Source: Candidatus Babelota bacterium
GTDB taxonomy: Bacteria; Babelota; Babeliae; Babelales; Babelaceae
Direction of reading: 5' to 3'
Assembly: GCA_023379005.1 (NCBI GenBank)
Contig: JAMCTG010000005.1
Span: forward strand, 310,001 to 374,000
Length of the DNA: 64,000 nt
The notes under the pieces are model-generated. The model saw only the letters and a list, made by a program, of their open reading frames with translations. It was not told where the DNA came from and made no database searches. A program made the translations under genes and the position numbers. Of the stretch, positions 9,371 through 17,819 are shown in pieces; within the stretch, counting starts at the first letter, position 1, and each line of letters opens with the position of its first letter.

Positions 9371-9774
9371 CATATATCAAATTTCGAAAAATGAACGGTA
9401 CCATAGAAGAATATTCGAATTATTACAGCGCCTATGAGAAAAGCAATGATAAAATCATGACGTTAATAGCACCCATTTTTTCAGAAGGAACATCAATGAC
9501 TCAAAGCATTAAAGAATTTTTGAATAAAAATTTAAAAACTTTCGGTACTAATAGATTAGATTTCGAACTCAAAGGCAATGAAGTCATAATCGAAAATGCA
9601 TATCCAGTAGAAGGTTACGACGCCACCTACATAATATCAAAACAAAAATTAATCAAATTAATAGATGATTGGTTTGAAATAAAAAAACAAAATCCTGATG
9701 AAATAATACTCTCCCGGGAGGGTGATGAGTTTACAGTCACTGGGATAAATAAAGAAGAGAAAAGTAGTTTTTGA
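9367..9774 (+). CDS. Probable immunity protein for the EndoU-type toxin
   Basis: 135 aa, no signal peptide, acidic with mixed alpha/beta character. I recognise no family. The call rests on position: its ATG overlaps the toxin TGA in an ATGA junction, which forces co-translation, and small cytoplasmic proteins in this position are the norm for polymorphic toxins. Immunity to EndoU is diverse, so lack of a familiar motif is not evidence against it. It could instead be a chaperone or adaptor for toxin export. Confidence 0.45.
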   Translation: MTYIKFRKMNGTIEEYSNYYSAYEKSNDKIMTLIAPIFSEGTSMTQSIKEFLNKNLKTFGTNRLDFELKGNEVIIENAYPVEGYDATYIISKQKLIKLIDDWFEIKKQNPDEIILSREGDEFTVTGINKEEKSSF

Positions 9775-9830
9775 ACCCTTCCGGGGGGTCATATTTGGCA
9801 CTATTAATAGCCTTTAATTCATAATTATGA

Positions 9831-9836
9831 TATAAT
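9831..9836 (+). promoter_or_regulatory. Candidate -10 box directly upstream of the ABC-F gene
   Basis: A perfect TATAAT lies only 9 bases before the ATG at 9846. Transcription would start about 7 bases downstream, giving an almost leaderless mRNA, and no Shine-Dalgarno sequence is visible before this ATG. I see no convincing -35 box at the normal spacing. Confidence 0.35.
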
Positions 9837-9845
9837 AAAAAGACT

Positions 9846-11591
9846 ATGATTCAGTTACAAAATTTATGTCTTACCTTTGGTGGACAAAAAATCTTTAAAA
9901 ATATTTCCTATATTATCAATGGGCATGAAAAAATTGCCTTAGTTGGCTTAAATGGTTCCGGCAAATCTACTCTGCTTAAAATTATTGCTCAGCAACAAAA
10001 ATGTGATGATGGCAATGTGCGACTAGCATCTAATCAAAAGTTAGGGTATATGCCCCAAGAAGTTGTCTTGCAATCAACAAAAACTGTTGTTGAAGAAGTT
10101 ATAAGCGCAGTAGAAATTTTTGATGAAACAGAAATTGAATCTACGCGAGCAGAAGTCAAAAAAATGCTCATGGGACTTGGATTTTCGATAGAACAAATGG
10201 AACAATCCGTAAGCGAATTGAGCGTCGGGTGGCGCATGCGAATTGTATTAGCTCAGTTACTTTTAAAAAAAGCAGATTTTTATCTTTTTGACGAACCCAC
10301 AAACCACTTAGATATAGTAACAAAGGAATGGTTTTTATCATTTTTAAAAAGAGCACCATTTGGTTTTTTACTTGTTTGCCACGAACAATATTTTTTAGAT
10401 AAAGTATGCACTTCCGTCTTAGAACTTGAACAAGGCAATGGCACAGCCTACAAAGGAAATTACTCTTCATATTTAAGACAAAAAGCAGAACGGCTAGCTA
10501 TAATGAAAGCCGCATATGTACAGCAACAAAAAGAAATTACTCACAAACAAGAAATTATTAATAAATTTAAAGCTGGAACAAGAGCAAAATCTGCACAGAG
10601 TATGCAAAAATCTCTTGAAAAAATTGAACGTATCGAAATACCTTTTGAATTAAAAAAGGTTGATTTTAAGCTTCCTCCAATAACGCCATCAGGAAGAACA
10701 GTGCTTACTGTTAATAATGTCTTGCATGCATTTGATTCAAAAAAAATCTTCAATAACATTTCATTAAATATTGAACGTAACGAAAAAGTTGCTCTTATCG
10801 CTGCAAACGGTGTAGGTAAAACTACATTATTAAATGTGATAATGGGCAAATATCCGCTTCAAGGTGGAGACATTATTTTTGGCAATAGTGTTACTTCAGC
10901 TTTTTTTGAACAAGATCAAGTACGTGCATTAAATCCTGAAAAAACGGTTTTTGAAACTGTGCAAGCAGCTGCGTCTCATGTTACCGATTTGGCAATCAGA
11001 AACATGCTTGGTTGTTTTTTATTCTCTAAAGATTTAATTTACAAAAAAACAAAAGTTTTAAGTGGTGGTGAACGTAACCGTTTGAGTATGGCTAGAGCAT
11101 TATTACAACAATCAAATTTTTTAATACTTGATGAACCAACCAATCACTTAGACATGCCATCCAAAGAAATTTTACTTGATGCACTTAAACAATATCAAGG
11201 TACAATATTATTTGTCTCTCACGATCAAGGGTTTATTAACGAGCTTGCTACACATATAATTGAACTAACGCCTACTAATGCTTACAAATACATTGGTAAT
11301 TATGATGAATACTTGCATCAAAAAGAATTCGCTGCCCAAAAAAACGAGTCTTTAGAAGAATCTTCTATAAAAGAAAACAAATCACCTAAAAACGATTTCG
11401 AACGTCATAAAGAAATTCGACGCCTTGAAAATCAGATTGAAAAAATAGACACCGAGATTAATAATCTCTCAATGGAACTTTCTGATTACGACTATGGCAC
11501 AAAAGAATTTTCTACATGCTATGAACGCGTTGAGGCATTGCAAAAAAAACATAAGTTATTGCTTGCTGAATGGGAAAAAATTCAAAAATAA
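9846..11591 (+). CDS. ABC-F family ATPase (translation-associated, Uup/EttA-like)
   Basis: 581 aa with two nucleotide-binding domains and no membrane segments. NBD1: Walker A GLNGSGKST (~residue 37), signature L-S-V-G-W, Walker B FYLFDEPTNHLD. NBD2: AANGVGKTT, LSGGERNRLSMARALL, FLILDEPTNHLD. The linker between them is the charged helical P-site-tRNA-interacting region, and the last ~70 residues form a coiled coil (R-R-L-E-N-Q-I-E-K) as in Uup-like members. ABC-F proteins bind the ribosomal E site and relieve stalled translation. NBD1 has L-S-V-G-W rather than LSGG, a normal variation. Expressed from its own short upstream region. Confidence 0.9.
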   Translation: MIQLQNLCLTFGGQKIFKNISYIINGHEKIALVGLNGSGKSTLLKIIAQQQKCDDGNVRLASNQKLGYMPQEVVLQSTKTVVEEVISAVEIFDETEIESTRAEVKKMLMGLGFSIEQMEQSVSELSVGWRMRIVLAQLLLKKADFYLFDEPTNHLDIVTKEWFLSFLKRAPFGFLLVCHEQYFLDKVCTSVLELEQGNGTAYKGNYSSYLRQKAERLAIMKAAYVQQQKEITHKQEIINKFKAGTRAKSAQSMQKSLEKIERIEIPFELKKVDFKLPPITPSGRTVLTVNNVLHAFDSKKIFNNISLNIERNEKVALIAANGVGKTTLLNVIMGKYPLQGGDIIFGNSVTSAFFEQDQVRALNPEKTVFETVQAAASHVTDLAIRNMLGCFLFSKDLIYKKTKVLSGGERNRLSMARALLQQSNFLILDEPTNHLDMPSKEILLDALKQYQGTILFVSHDQGFINELATHIIELTPTNAYKYIGNYDEYLHQKEFAAQKNESLEESSIKENKSPKNDFERHKEIRRLENQIEKIDTEINNLSMELSDYDYGTKEFSTCYERVEALQKKHKLLLAEWEKIQK

Positions 11592-11688
11592 AATTGTGAT
11601 ACTCTAAATCATTTCAATTTTAAAAACCTTCATATTTTATTGCGAAGTAGAAATAAACTATATTACTGTTATTAAAAAAAGGGATTAT

Positions 11689-12096
11689 ATGATTATCTCA
11701 ATTTTAGTAGCTTCCATAGTTGGTTTTTGCATTTCTGTCTATGCATTTATAACTGAACGAAAAATTAAAGCTGACCCAAATTATAAACCTGCTTGTGATA
11801 TTACGGACAGAATTTCTTGCTCCAGGCCTCTTCAAAGTGAATATTCAAATTTATTCTTTTTTTCAAATACGACTGCTGGATTATTATTTTATGCAGCGCT
11901 GGCAATTTTAGCTGCATTTAATTTTACAACTCTGATATTAGTTGCCACAAGTATAAATTTATTAGTTACTTTATTTCTTGCCTATCTACTTTTTTTCAAA
12001 ATTAAATCTCTTTGTCCAATATGTATATCACTATATATTGTCAATATTACTATGTTTGTATTTGCAATTTTAGCAATGTCAGGAATATCACTATGA
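11689..12096 (+). CDS. VKOR-family membrane thiol oxidoreductase
   Basis: 135 aa with about four membrane helices. The bacterial VKOR pattern is complete: a loop cysteine pair (Cys36 and Cys44, in ACDITD...SCSRPL) and the redox motif CPIC at 109-112. It passes electrons from periplasmic disulfide-forming proteins to quinone and replaces DsbB. There is no fused thioredoxin domain, so a separate DsbA-like partner is needed; none lies next to it. It overlaps the DoxX gene downstream (ATGA junction). AAAAAAGGG just upstream serves as ribosome binding site. Confidence 0.85.
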   Translation: MIISILVASIVGFCISVYAFITERKIKADPNYKPACDITDRISCSRPLQSEYSNLFFFSNTTAGLLFYAALAILAAFNFTTLILVATSINLLVTLFLAYLLFFKIKSLCPICISLYIVNITMFVFAILAMSGISL

Positions 12097-12545
12097 ACAA
12101 ATTTTTACATTATTTACTTGTTCCAGCATCTCCAAGATTCGTTCAACTTTCATTACTTTTAATGCGTGTTGGAATTGGAATATTATCAATCGGACATGGA
12201 TATCCTAAAATGATTGGTGGAATTGATAAATGGCAAATGTTAGGTGCTGCTATGAGTAATGTAGGTATTTCTGTTATGCCAGTCTTGTGGGGTTTTTTAG
12301 CTGCTATTACACAAACTTTTGGCGGTGTAGCATTTATAATAGGTATAGGAACTAGAATTGTATCAATGCTTCTTACATTTACTATGATAGTTGCCTTTCT
12401 TTTGCATTGGAATAAAGGTGATTCTTTTTCTGTATATTCATTTCCACTGACTTTAATTGTCGTTTTTATAAGTTTTGTAATTATTGGTGGTGGTAATATT
12501 TCACTCGATTATTATTTAACAAAGAAAAAAGAATATTATTACTAA
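12093..12545 (+). CDS. DoxX-family membrane protein
   Basis: 150 aa, four membrane helices. The helix-1 pattern L-L-L-M-R-V-G-I-G-I-L-S-I-G-H-G-Y-P-K is typical of DoxX/YphA proteins. An upstream frame reaches 12012, but ATG 12093 overlapping the VKOR stop by 4 bases is the natural start. DoxX proteins are linked with thiol and redox stress in other bacteria, and coupling to VKOR supports a role in envelope redox balance; the biochemical role is not established. Confidence 0.78.
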   Translation: MNKFLHYLLVPASPRFVQLSLLLMRVGIGILSIGHGYPKMIGGIDKWQMLGAAMSNVGISVMPVLWGFLAAITQTFGGVAFIIGIGTRIVSMLLTFTMIVAFLLHWNKGDSFSVYSFPLTLIVVFISFVIIGGGNISLDYYLTKKKEYYY

Positions 12546-12566
12546 AAATAAATTCAGGAATTTTAA

Positions 12567-13478
12567 ATGAAGAAATTAAATGTAGCAATTGTTGGCGCAG
12601 GCACAGTTGGCTCAACAGCAGCATACACTTTATTGTTGCGAAATCTGGCTTCAAAAATAACATTAGTCGACATTAATGAAATAAAATGCAAAGGTGAAGT
12701 AGCTGATCTTTCTGATGTTCTTTCATTCAGTAGCGCATCTGAAGTTAAATTGGGAACATTAAAAGATGCTGGTCAAGCAGACATAGCAATTATAACATCA
12801 GGCATTCCACAAAAGCCGGGGCAAACACGTATAGAACTTTTAGAAACAAATAACAAAATAATCAAGAATGTAATTTCGGAAATGAAGCCACTAAACCCTG
12901 AATTAATTATAATCATGGTGACAAATCCGGTTGATATAATGACATATGTTGCTCAAAAAATTTCAGGTTTACCCAAAAATCAAATTTTTGGTTCAGGTAC
13001 ATTGTTAGATACACAAAGATTACGTGGTTTAATTGGGCAAAAAATAAATGTTGCGCAACAGTCGATTCATCTCTACACATTAGGTGAGCATGGCGACACT
13101 CAATTTGTTGCATGGTCTAGTGGAACTATTGCAGGAGTTCCAATTTTAGAATTTCCAAATCTAAATAAAATTGAGCTACAAAAGATGGCTCAAGATGCAA
13201 AAAACAAAGCATATGACATTATCCAATGTAAAGGATCAACAGCATTTGGAATTGCATCATGCATTTCAGCTTATTGTCAAAATATTATTTTTGATACTAA
13301 ACGCATTACACCTGTATCATGTTATCTTGAAGAATTTGATATTTGTATGAGCATGCCCGCAGTGCTTGGTCAAGAAGGTATTGAACAAATTTTAATACCT
13401 AAATTAAACGATGAAGAAAAAAAATTGTTCAAAAAATCTGCTGATGTTTTAAAAAGTTATATCAAGCAGTTGAAGTAA
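12567..13478 (+). CDS. ldh: L-lactate dehydrogenase
   Basis: 303 aa. Interconverts pyruvate and L-lactate with NADH. The N-terminal NAD motif is GAGTVG with D in LVDI. The specificity loop reads KPGQTR: the Gln marks lactate rather than malate dehydrogenase, which has Arg at this position. NPVD and LGEHGDT, with the catalytic His, are intact, and GSGTLLDTQRLR carries the substrate-binding Arg. It regenerates NAD in fermentative metabolism. It follows the DoxX gene by 21 bases and may share its transcript. A malate dehydrogenase call is possible but less likely. Confidence 0.9.
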   Translation: MKKLNVAIVGAGTVGSTAAYTLLLRNLASKITLVDINEIKCKGEVADLSDVLSFSSASEVKLGTLKDAGQADIAIITSGIPQKPGQTRIELLETNNKIIKNVISEMKPLNPELIIIMVTNPVDIMTYVAQKISGLPKNQIFGSGTLLDTQRLRGLIGQKINVAQQSIHLYTLGEHGDTQFVAWSSGTIAGVPILEFPNLNKIELQKMAQDAKNKAYDIIQCKGSTAFGIASCISAYCQNIIFDTKRITPVSCYLEEFDICMSMPAVLGQEGIEQILIPKLNDEEKKLFKKSADVLKSYIKQLK

Positions 13479-13490
13479 CAGTTCCTACTT

Positions 13491-13865
13491 TTACTTATTT
13501 AGCTCTTTAGATAGCAGCACAAATACATAAGCACCAACAGCCATAGCAATGTCTCTTAAAGCAATATCGTAATGAGTCATTAAATGTGTATATCCATGAT
13601 GTGTATGTTTTCCCATTGTGATTAAATTAATAGAGATTGCTATCAACCATGCACAAACAATATAACCACCTAATCTTGGTTTAAAAAAAACCAATAATCC
13701 TGCAATTATTTCTATAATACCGACTAATATTAGAAAATTTGCTGAAGTTAATCCCAAATAAGCGGGAATAGTATCATTCAAATAAATAGACCAATCAACT
13801 AAGTAATGAAAATATTTATCTAAGCCAGCAATAATTGGAACAAGTCCATATGTATAGTAGAGCAA
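13491..13865 (-). CDS. Small DoxX-like membrane protein with disrupted N-terminus
   Basis: 124 aa from a TTG at 13863-13865; four membrane helices, with G-L-V-P-I-I-A-G-L-D-K and a His cluster (GKHTHHGYTH) between helices. The TTG lacks a ribosome binding site and cuts the first helix. Upstream in the same frame are codons for KKSNILIAWY, which extend that helix, then an in-frame TAA (13896-13898), then MAAAESND from ATG 13920-13922. An ATG at 13901-13903 enters the frame if the 8-base A run slips. The gene may be starting to decay, slip during transcription, or contain a sequencing error. Function unknown. Confidence 0.6.
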   Translation of the reverse strand: MLYYTYGLVPIIAGLDKYFHYLVDWSIYLNDTIPAYLGLTSANFLILVGIIEIIAGLLVFFKPRLGGYIVCAWLIAISINLITMGKHTHHGYTHLMTHYDIALRDIAMAVGAYVFVLLSKELNK

Positions 13866-13956
13866 GTACCAAGCAATTAATATATTTGATTTTTTTTAAT
13901 CATTTGATTCTGCAGCTGCCATTATAAAATTCTATAACAAAAGAAACCAGAATTAA

Positions 13957-14184
13957 TTATTTTGAAGATCCCCCATTTTGTGAACTAAGTCCAAAAAATT
14001 GTATCAATTTTGTTTTAGCTTCTGCAAAACGATTATGTGAATGTTCTTTACAACATTTACATGATTTTTTTTCCAAACTTTGACCACTTTGTAAAGAAGT
14101 TTGTGTATTATTTGTCGGAGTATTTTCCATGCAATGAGCAGCAAAAACAACCAAGCAAGATAGCAAAGTTAAACTACGGATCAT
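13957..14184 (-). CDS. Small secreted Cys/His-containing protein
   Basis: 75 aa. Residues 1-18 form a signal peptide ending near A-H-C. The mature part is polar, with a CKCCKEHSH metal-binding-type cluster around residues 42-50. AAGGAG precedes the ATG. It lies next to the copper cluster, and the cysteine/histidine motif suggests copper or zinc binding in the envelope, but I recognise no family. Confidence 0.6.
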   Translation of the reverse strand: MIRSLTLLSCLVVFAAHCMENTPTNNTQTSLQSGQSLEKKSCKCCKEHSHNRFAEAKTKLIQFFGLSSQNGGSSK

Positions 14185-14248
14185 AAAACTCCTTAAGTTT
14201 TAAAAAATTTTAAACATAATAACAATTATCATTGAATTGTGAAATTTA

Positions 14249-14626
14249 TTAAAATTCTAAATAATTTAAACATAAATTTACAAATTTACTGTGCTTATTA
14301 ATAAAACTTAATTCATCAATAATTTGCATAATTTTCTTATATTTCTCAAATCTAGGATCTCTTTCATCCAATTTTTTTCTACAAAAATTCATAAAATCAA
14401 TAAATTCTATTGGGTTTTTTTGTTCAAGATGCTTTAAATCTTTCAGAGTTTTCATCATAAAGTTTTGTCTCTTTAATTTTTTTAAAATATAATTTTCTAA
14501 ATTTTTTGTTGCTGAATTCGTCTTGTTTAAAGCAGGCATAACAATTCCTAGACCAGCTATTCTGTATTCTTCCATAGAATAGGTCAATGAAAATGTGATT
14601 AAAAAAATTAATAATTTATATTTCAT
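14249..14626 (-). CDS. Secreted helical protein of unknown function
   Basis: 125 aa. Signal peptide over residues 1-17 (K-Y-K then a hydrophobic run ending T-Y-S). The mature part is highly charged and mostly helical, with no recognised motif. A TTGGAGA ribosome binding site lies before the ATG. Transcribed divergently from the multicopper oxidase operon. Confidence 0.6.
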   Translation of the reverse strand: MKYKLLIFLITFSLTYSMEEYRIAGLGIVMPALNKTNSATKNLENYILKKLKRQNFMMKTLKDLKHLEQKNPIEFIDFMNFCRKKLDERDPRFEKYKKIMQIIDELSFINKHSKFVNLCLNYLEF

Positions 14627-14672
14627 AAAAACTTATCTCCAATAAGTTGATGTGATTCATTTTAAATTCATC

Positions 14673-14701
14673 TTGACAAATTAGACGTTTTAGCTTTGGA
14701 T
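14673..14701 (+). promoter_or_regulatory. Weak candidate promoter for the copper operon
   Basis: TTGACA at 14673-14678 is a perfect -35 box. At a 17-base spacer the -10 would be TTGGAT (three of six matches). I see no CueR- or CsoR-like dyad. It lies 32 bases before the oxidase ATG. Confidence 0.25.
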
Positions 14702-14732
14702 TATTCAAAGATTTAAAATTGTTGAGTATGAT

Positions 14733-15998
14733 ATGAATAAAAAAATTTTCACATATTTAGCATTGTTTGCAAATATTAGTTTATTTTGCCAAGAACATCA
14801 AGATCATAAGAAAATAGAGCATTCAGTTGTTGAAAAAAAATTGCATGCAAAAAAACATCATGTTATGCCACGACTTACATATTCTTGGGATAATCCTAAA
14901 ATCAAACCCTCTGCTCCACCACCACTTACTGGCAAACAAATGGGCGTTATAGAAACAATTGGTATACCTCCATTGGGTTACGACATGGATGGAAATGTTA
15001 AAGTTTTTAAACTTTTTGCTCAACCAATCGAACAATATATAACTGATGGCAAAGATGCTGATTATGAAAAACTTATAAAAGAAAAAAATAAAGTGCCTGC
15101 CGGAATTGTTCATCATAGACATATAGTACAAAAAATTAGAGCTTGGGGATTTAATGGTACTACGCCTGGGCCTACAATTGAGGTCAATGAAGGAGATCGT
15201 ATTAGGCTTGTCATAAAAAATGAATTACCAGAACCTCTTTCTGTTCATTCACATGGAATAGAATTACCTAACGATCAAGATGGTGAAGGCGGTTTTGCAG
15301 AACCGGTAATAATGCCTGGGCAAACTAGAAATTACGAATATACATTATACCAATCCGGTACTGCATTTTATCATGGCGAATTTAATTTAATGAAATTAAC
15401 TAGTTATGGATTAACGGGTGCAATAATAATTCATCCCAAAAAATATGAATATAAAGTTGACAAACAATTTGTCATAACGTTGCAAGAGTGGAGAATTTTG
15501 CCTGGCAATTTGGATCCAGATTTAGTTAGCATGGATTTTAACTGGTTTACATTTAATGGAAAATCTGCACCATCAATTCCAACTATAACTGTCAATCAAG
15601 GTGATCGAGTTCGAATTCGCCTTATTAATATGAGTATGGATAATCATCCTATTCACATGCATGGACACACTTGGTGGCAAGTTGGTACTGAAGGTGGGCC
15701 AATTCCAAAATCTGCTCAATGGCCAGGAAATACTGTAGATGTTCCACCTGGTGGTTCCAGAGATGTAGAATTTATCGCTTGGAATCCTGGACTTTGGTTT
15801 TTTCATTGTCATAAAGTTCATCATGTCATTAATGCACATGCTGATGTTCCAATGGGCGTTATGTCTCATGGTGGTATGTTCACAATAGTAAATGTTATAC
15901 CAAAAGATCCTAATGCAAAATGGCAACATCCTAAGGAACGAGGCGAAGATGTATCAAGCCGGGATTTTAGTTATGATAAAAAAGAAGAAACAAAATGA
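14733..15998 (+). CDS. Secreted multicopper oxidase
   Basis: 421 aa. Signal peptide 1-19, then a His-rich stretch. Cupredoxin domain 1 (about 130-235) has H172-S-H174 and F-Y-H214-G-E216; domain 2 (about 280-390) has HPIHMHGH at 305-312, the FFHCHKVHH cluster at 356-364 with the type-1 Cys359, and Met residues at 374 and 377 that may ligate the type-1 copper. Such enzymes oxidise Cu(I) or organic substrates with O2. In the usual Y-H-x-H motif the second His is Glu216 here, so one trinuclear-site ligand appears changed. First gene of the metal operon; its stop overlaps the next start. The likely role is periplasmic Cu(I) oxidation. Confidence 0.85.
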   Translation: MNKKIFTYLALFANISLFCQEHQDHKKIEHSVVEKKLHAKKHHVMPRLTYSWDNPKIKPSAPPPLTGKQMGVIETIGIPPLGYDMDGNVKVFKLFAQPIEQYITDGKDADYEKLIKEKNKVPAGIVHHRHIVQKIRAWGFNGTTPGPTIEVNEGDRIRLVIKNELPEPLSVHSHGIELPNDQDGEGGFAEPVIMPGQTRNYEYTLYQSGTAFYHGEFNLMKLTSYGLTGAIIIHPKKYEYKVDKQFVITLQEWRILPGNLDPDLVSMDFNWFTFNGKSAPSIPTITVNQGDRVRIRLINMSMDNHPIHMHGHTWWQVGTEGGPIPKSAQWPGNTVDVPPGGSRDVEFIAWNPGLWFFHCHKVHHVINAHADVPMGVMSHGGMFTIVNVIPKDPNAKWQHPKERGEDVSSRDFSYDKKEETK

Positions 15999-17392
15999 AG
16001 ATATTTATTGCCATAATTCTTTTGCTATTATCCGGTTGCGCTAAAGTTAAAATAGGTTCTGAATTTGCAAAACTTGAGAAGAAAACTGTAAAATTAACTG
16101 GATCTAATATTGTATTAGATAATGTATTACATGACGAACTTGAGGATATTCCAAATATCAAAAATAAAATAGCAGATGGATTATCTCGTGATCAGGCCGT
16201 AAGTATTGCTTTATTGAATAATCCAAGTTTACAGGCTGATTTTGAAAACTTAGGAATAGCTAAAGCAGATCTTGTTCAAGCAGGACTTTTTACAAACCCT
16301 ACTACTAATAATGTTTTTAGATTTCCTACCCGTTCTCAAGGACCAGGTACTGCGCAGACCAATATAGAAAGTGTATTAGCATTTCGCTTATCTGATATGT
16401 GGCTCGTTCCAGTATCAAAAAAAGTAGCGGAAGACTTATTGGAAATTGTTTCATTACGTATTTTATCAACAATTCTTACAACCGTTGAAGATACAAAAAT
16501 TGCCTATGATGCTTGCTTGGCTTCTGAACAACAATTGGAAAATACTAAAAATCTTTTAGATGCAACAAAAGAACTAAAAAATGAGATTTACTATCGCCAA
16601 CTTTATGGTTATACGAGTGATCTTGATAAAAATTTGGTAGATGCAAGCTTAGGAGTTTTAGAAACAGAATTAGAACAGCGTCAATATGATGTTTTAAATT
16701 CATATATTCATCTTAAAAAACTTCTTGGTATTAATCCATCTTCAGAACAAATTAAACTTACAAGCAAATTAAATGAAATTAATGCAATTCCTGAAATAAA
16801 ACTATTAGAAGAATATGCATTAACTAATAGGCCAGAAATACAAATTGCACATATGAAAATTCGGCAATATAAAGATTCAATATCATTAGAAAGAGCAAGA
16901 TTATTTAAAGATGTGAATATAGGAATTACATATAAACAGGATTTCGATAAACCATTTAGAGGATGGGGTCCATATATTAGTTTTGAAATACCATTCTTTG
17001 ATTCTAATTATGCTCAAGTGGCAAAAGCAGAATTTCATTTAAGACAGGCTGAAAAAGAAGTGTTAGAAGAAAAAATAAAAATAAAGGAAGAAATTCGAAA
17101 ACCTTATAATGTCATTAATGCATTAAAAAAAGAAATTAATTTTTATGAAAGTAAAATAATCCCAGCTCATGAAAAAGCAATTGATTATGCTTATACTTAT
17201 GCAGCGACGATGCAATTAAATATGGTTACAGCATATGAAACTACAATAAAATTTTATGAGGCAAATGCAGAATTAATTGATAAATATTTTGAATTAAGAA
17301 CAAAATTTGCACAATTAGAAAGAGCTGTTGGAAAAAATATTGACAATTTCGCAACAGAAGCTAGCATGAAAAATATCAAATTCATTAATTAA
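15995..17392 (+). CDS. TolC-family outer-membrane efflux lipoprotein
   Basis: 465 aa. The N-terminus is a lipoprotein signal: hydrophobic run then L-S-G-C with Cys15 as the lipidated residue. The body has the two-fold repeated long-helix/beta-strand pattern of outer-membrane efflux proteins, with D-Q-A-V-S-I-A-L-L-N-N-P near residue 65, the usual start of repeat 1, and long alpha-helical stretches near 370-440. It overlaps the oxidase gene by 4 bases (ATGA). No RND pump or membrane-fusion gene is nearby, so it either uses one encoded elsewhere or serves another export route for copper. Confidence 0.8.
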   Translation: MKIFIAIILLLLSGCAKVKIGSEFAKLEKKTVKLTGSNIVLDNVLHDELEDIPNIKNKIADGLSRDQAVSIALLNNPSLQADFENLGIAKADLVQAGLFTNPTTNNVFRFPTRSQGPGTAQTNIESVLAFRLSDMWLVPVSKKVAEDLLEIVSLRILSTILTTVEDTKIAYDACLASEQQLENTKNLLDATKELKNEIYYRQLYGYTSDLDKNLVDASLGVLETELEQRQYDVLNSYIHLKKLLGINPSSEQIKLTSKLNEINAIPEIKLLEEYALTNRPEIQIAHMKIRQYKDSISLERARLFKDVNIGITYKQDFDKPFRGWGPYISFEIPFFDSNYAQVAKAEFHLRQAEKEVLEEKIKIKEEIRKPYNVINALKKEINFYESKIIPAHEKAIDYAYTYAATMQLNMVTAYETTIKFYEANAELIDKYFELRTKFAQLERAVGKNIDNFATEASMKNIKFIN

Positions 17393-17423
17393 GAAAATTT
17401 TTTAATTATTTAAGGGAGAAATA

Positions 17424-17819
17424 ATGGCAAACAGTATGATCGATGCATGTAAAGCATGTATTGAAAAATGTAAACGATGTATCGATGCTTGCAAAAAATG
17501 TCATGAAGCTTGCATGAAAGGTGACACAAGTCAAAATTCCAATTGTGTAAAAGCATGCAAAGAATGCATAGAAGCTTGTAGAAAATGCATTGCTGAATGC
17601 AAAGAATATCTTAAACAAAATCCTAATGATAAAGAAGTGCAAGATTGCATTAGACAATGCGAAAATTGCATTAAAGAATGCGAATCCTGTGCTAAACAAT
17701 GTAGCGGCAATGATACTAAAGCATGCGTTGATGCGTGTAAAAAATGCATTTCATCTTGCGAGTCATGCATTCAGGCTTGCAATAAGTGTATCACCAAGGA
17801 AAAAAGTGGTTGCTGTTAG
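17424..17819 (+). CDS. Cysteine-rich four-helix copper-storage-like protein (Csp/DUF326-like)
   Basis: 131 aa with 28 cysteines. They fall in four blocks: seven at 9-30, six at 41-59, six at 75-93 and seven at 101-122, plus Cys130-131. Inside each block they are spaced mostly 3,4,3,4, so each helix would place cysteine at both heptad core positions. This is the architecture of Csp proteins, whose four-helix bundle is filled with Cu(I). There is no signal peptide, so it should be cytosolic, like Csp3. GGGAGAAATA precedes the ATG. Its place in a copper operon supports Cu(I) storage. The Cys content is high even for this family. Confidence 0.78.
   Translation: MANSMIDACKACIEKCKRCIDACKKCHEACMKGDTSQNSNCVKACKECIEACRKCIAECKEYLKQNPNDKEVQDCIRQCENCIKECESCAKQCSGNDTKACVDACKKCISSCESCIQACNKCITKEKSGCC

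Noticed and set aside
9775-9795. Terminator hairpin after the immunity gene
   Set aside because: The C/G stem is short and imperfect and lacks a T run.
12012-12092. Extended start for the DoxX gene
   Set aside because: It overlaps the VKOR gene by 85 bases and lacks a ribosome site; ATG 12093 is coupled to the VKOR stop.
12780-12850. Malate dehydrogenase call for the gene at 12567
   Set aside because: The specificity loop has Gln, the lactate dehydrogenase residue, not Arg.
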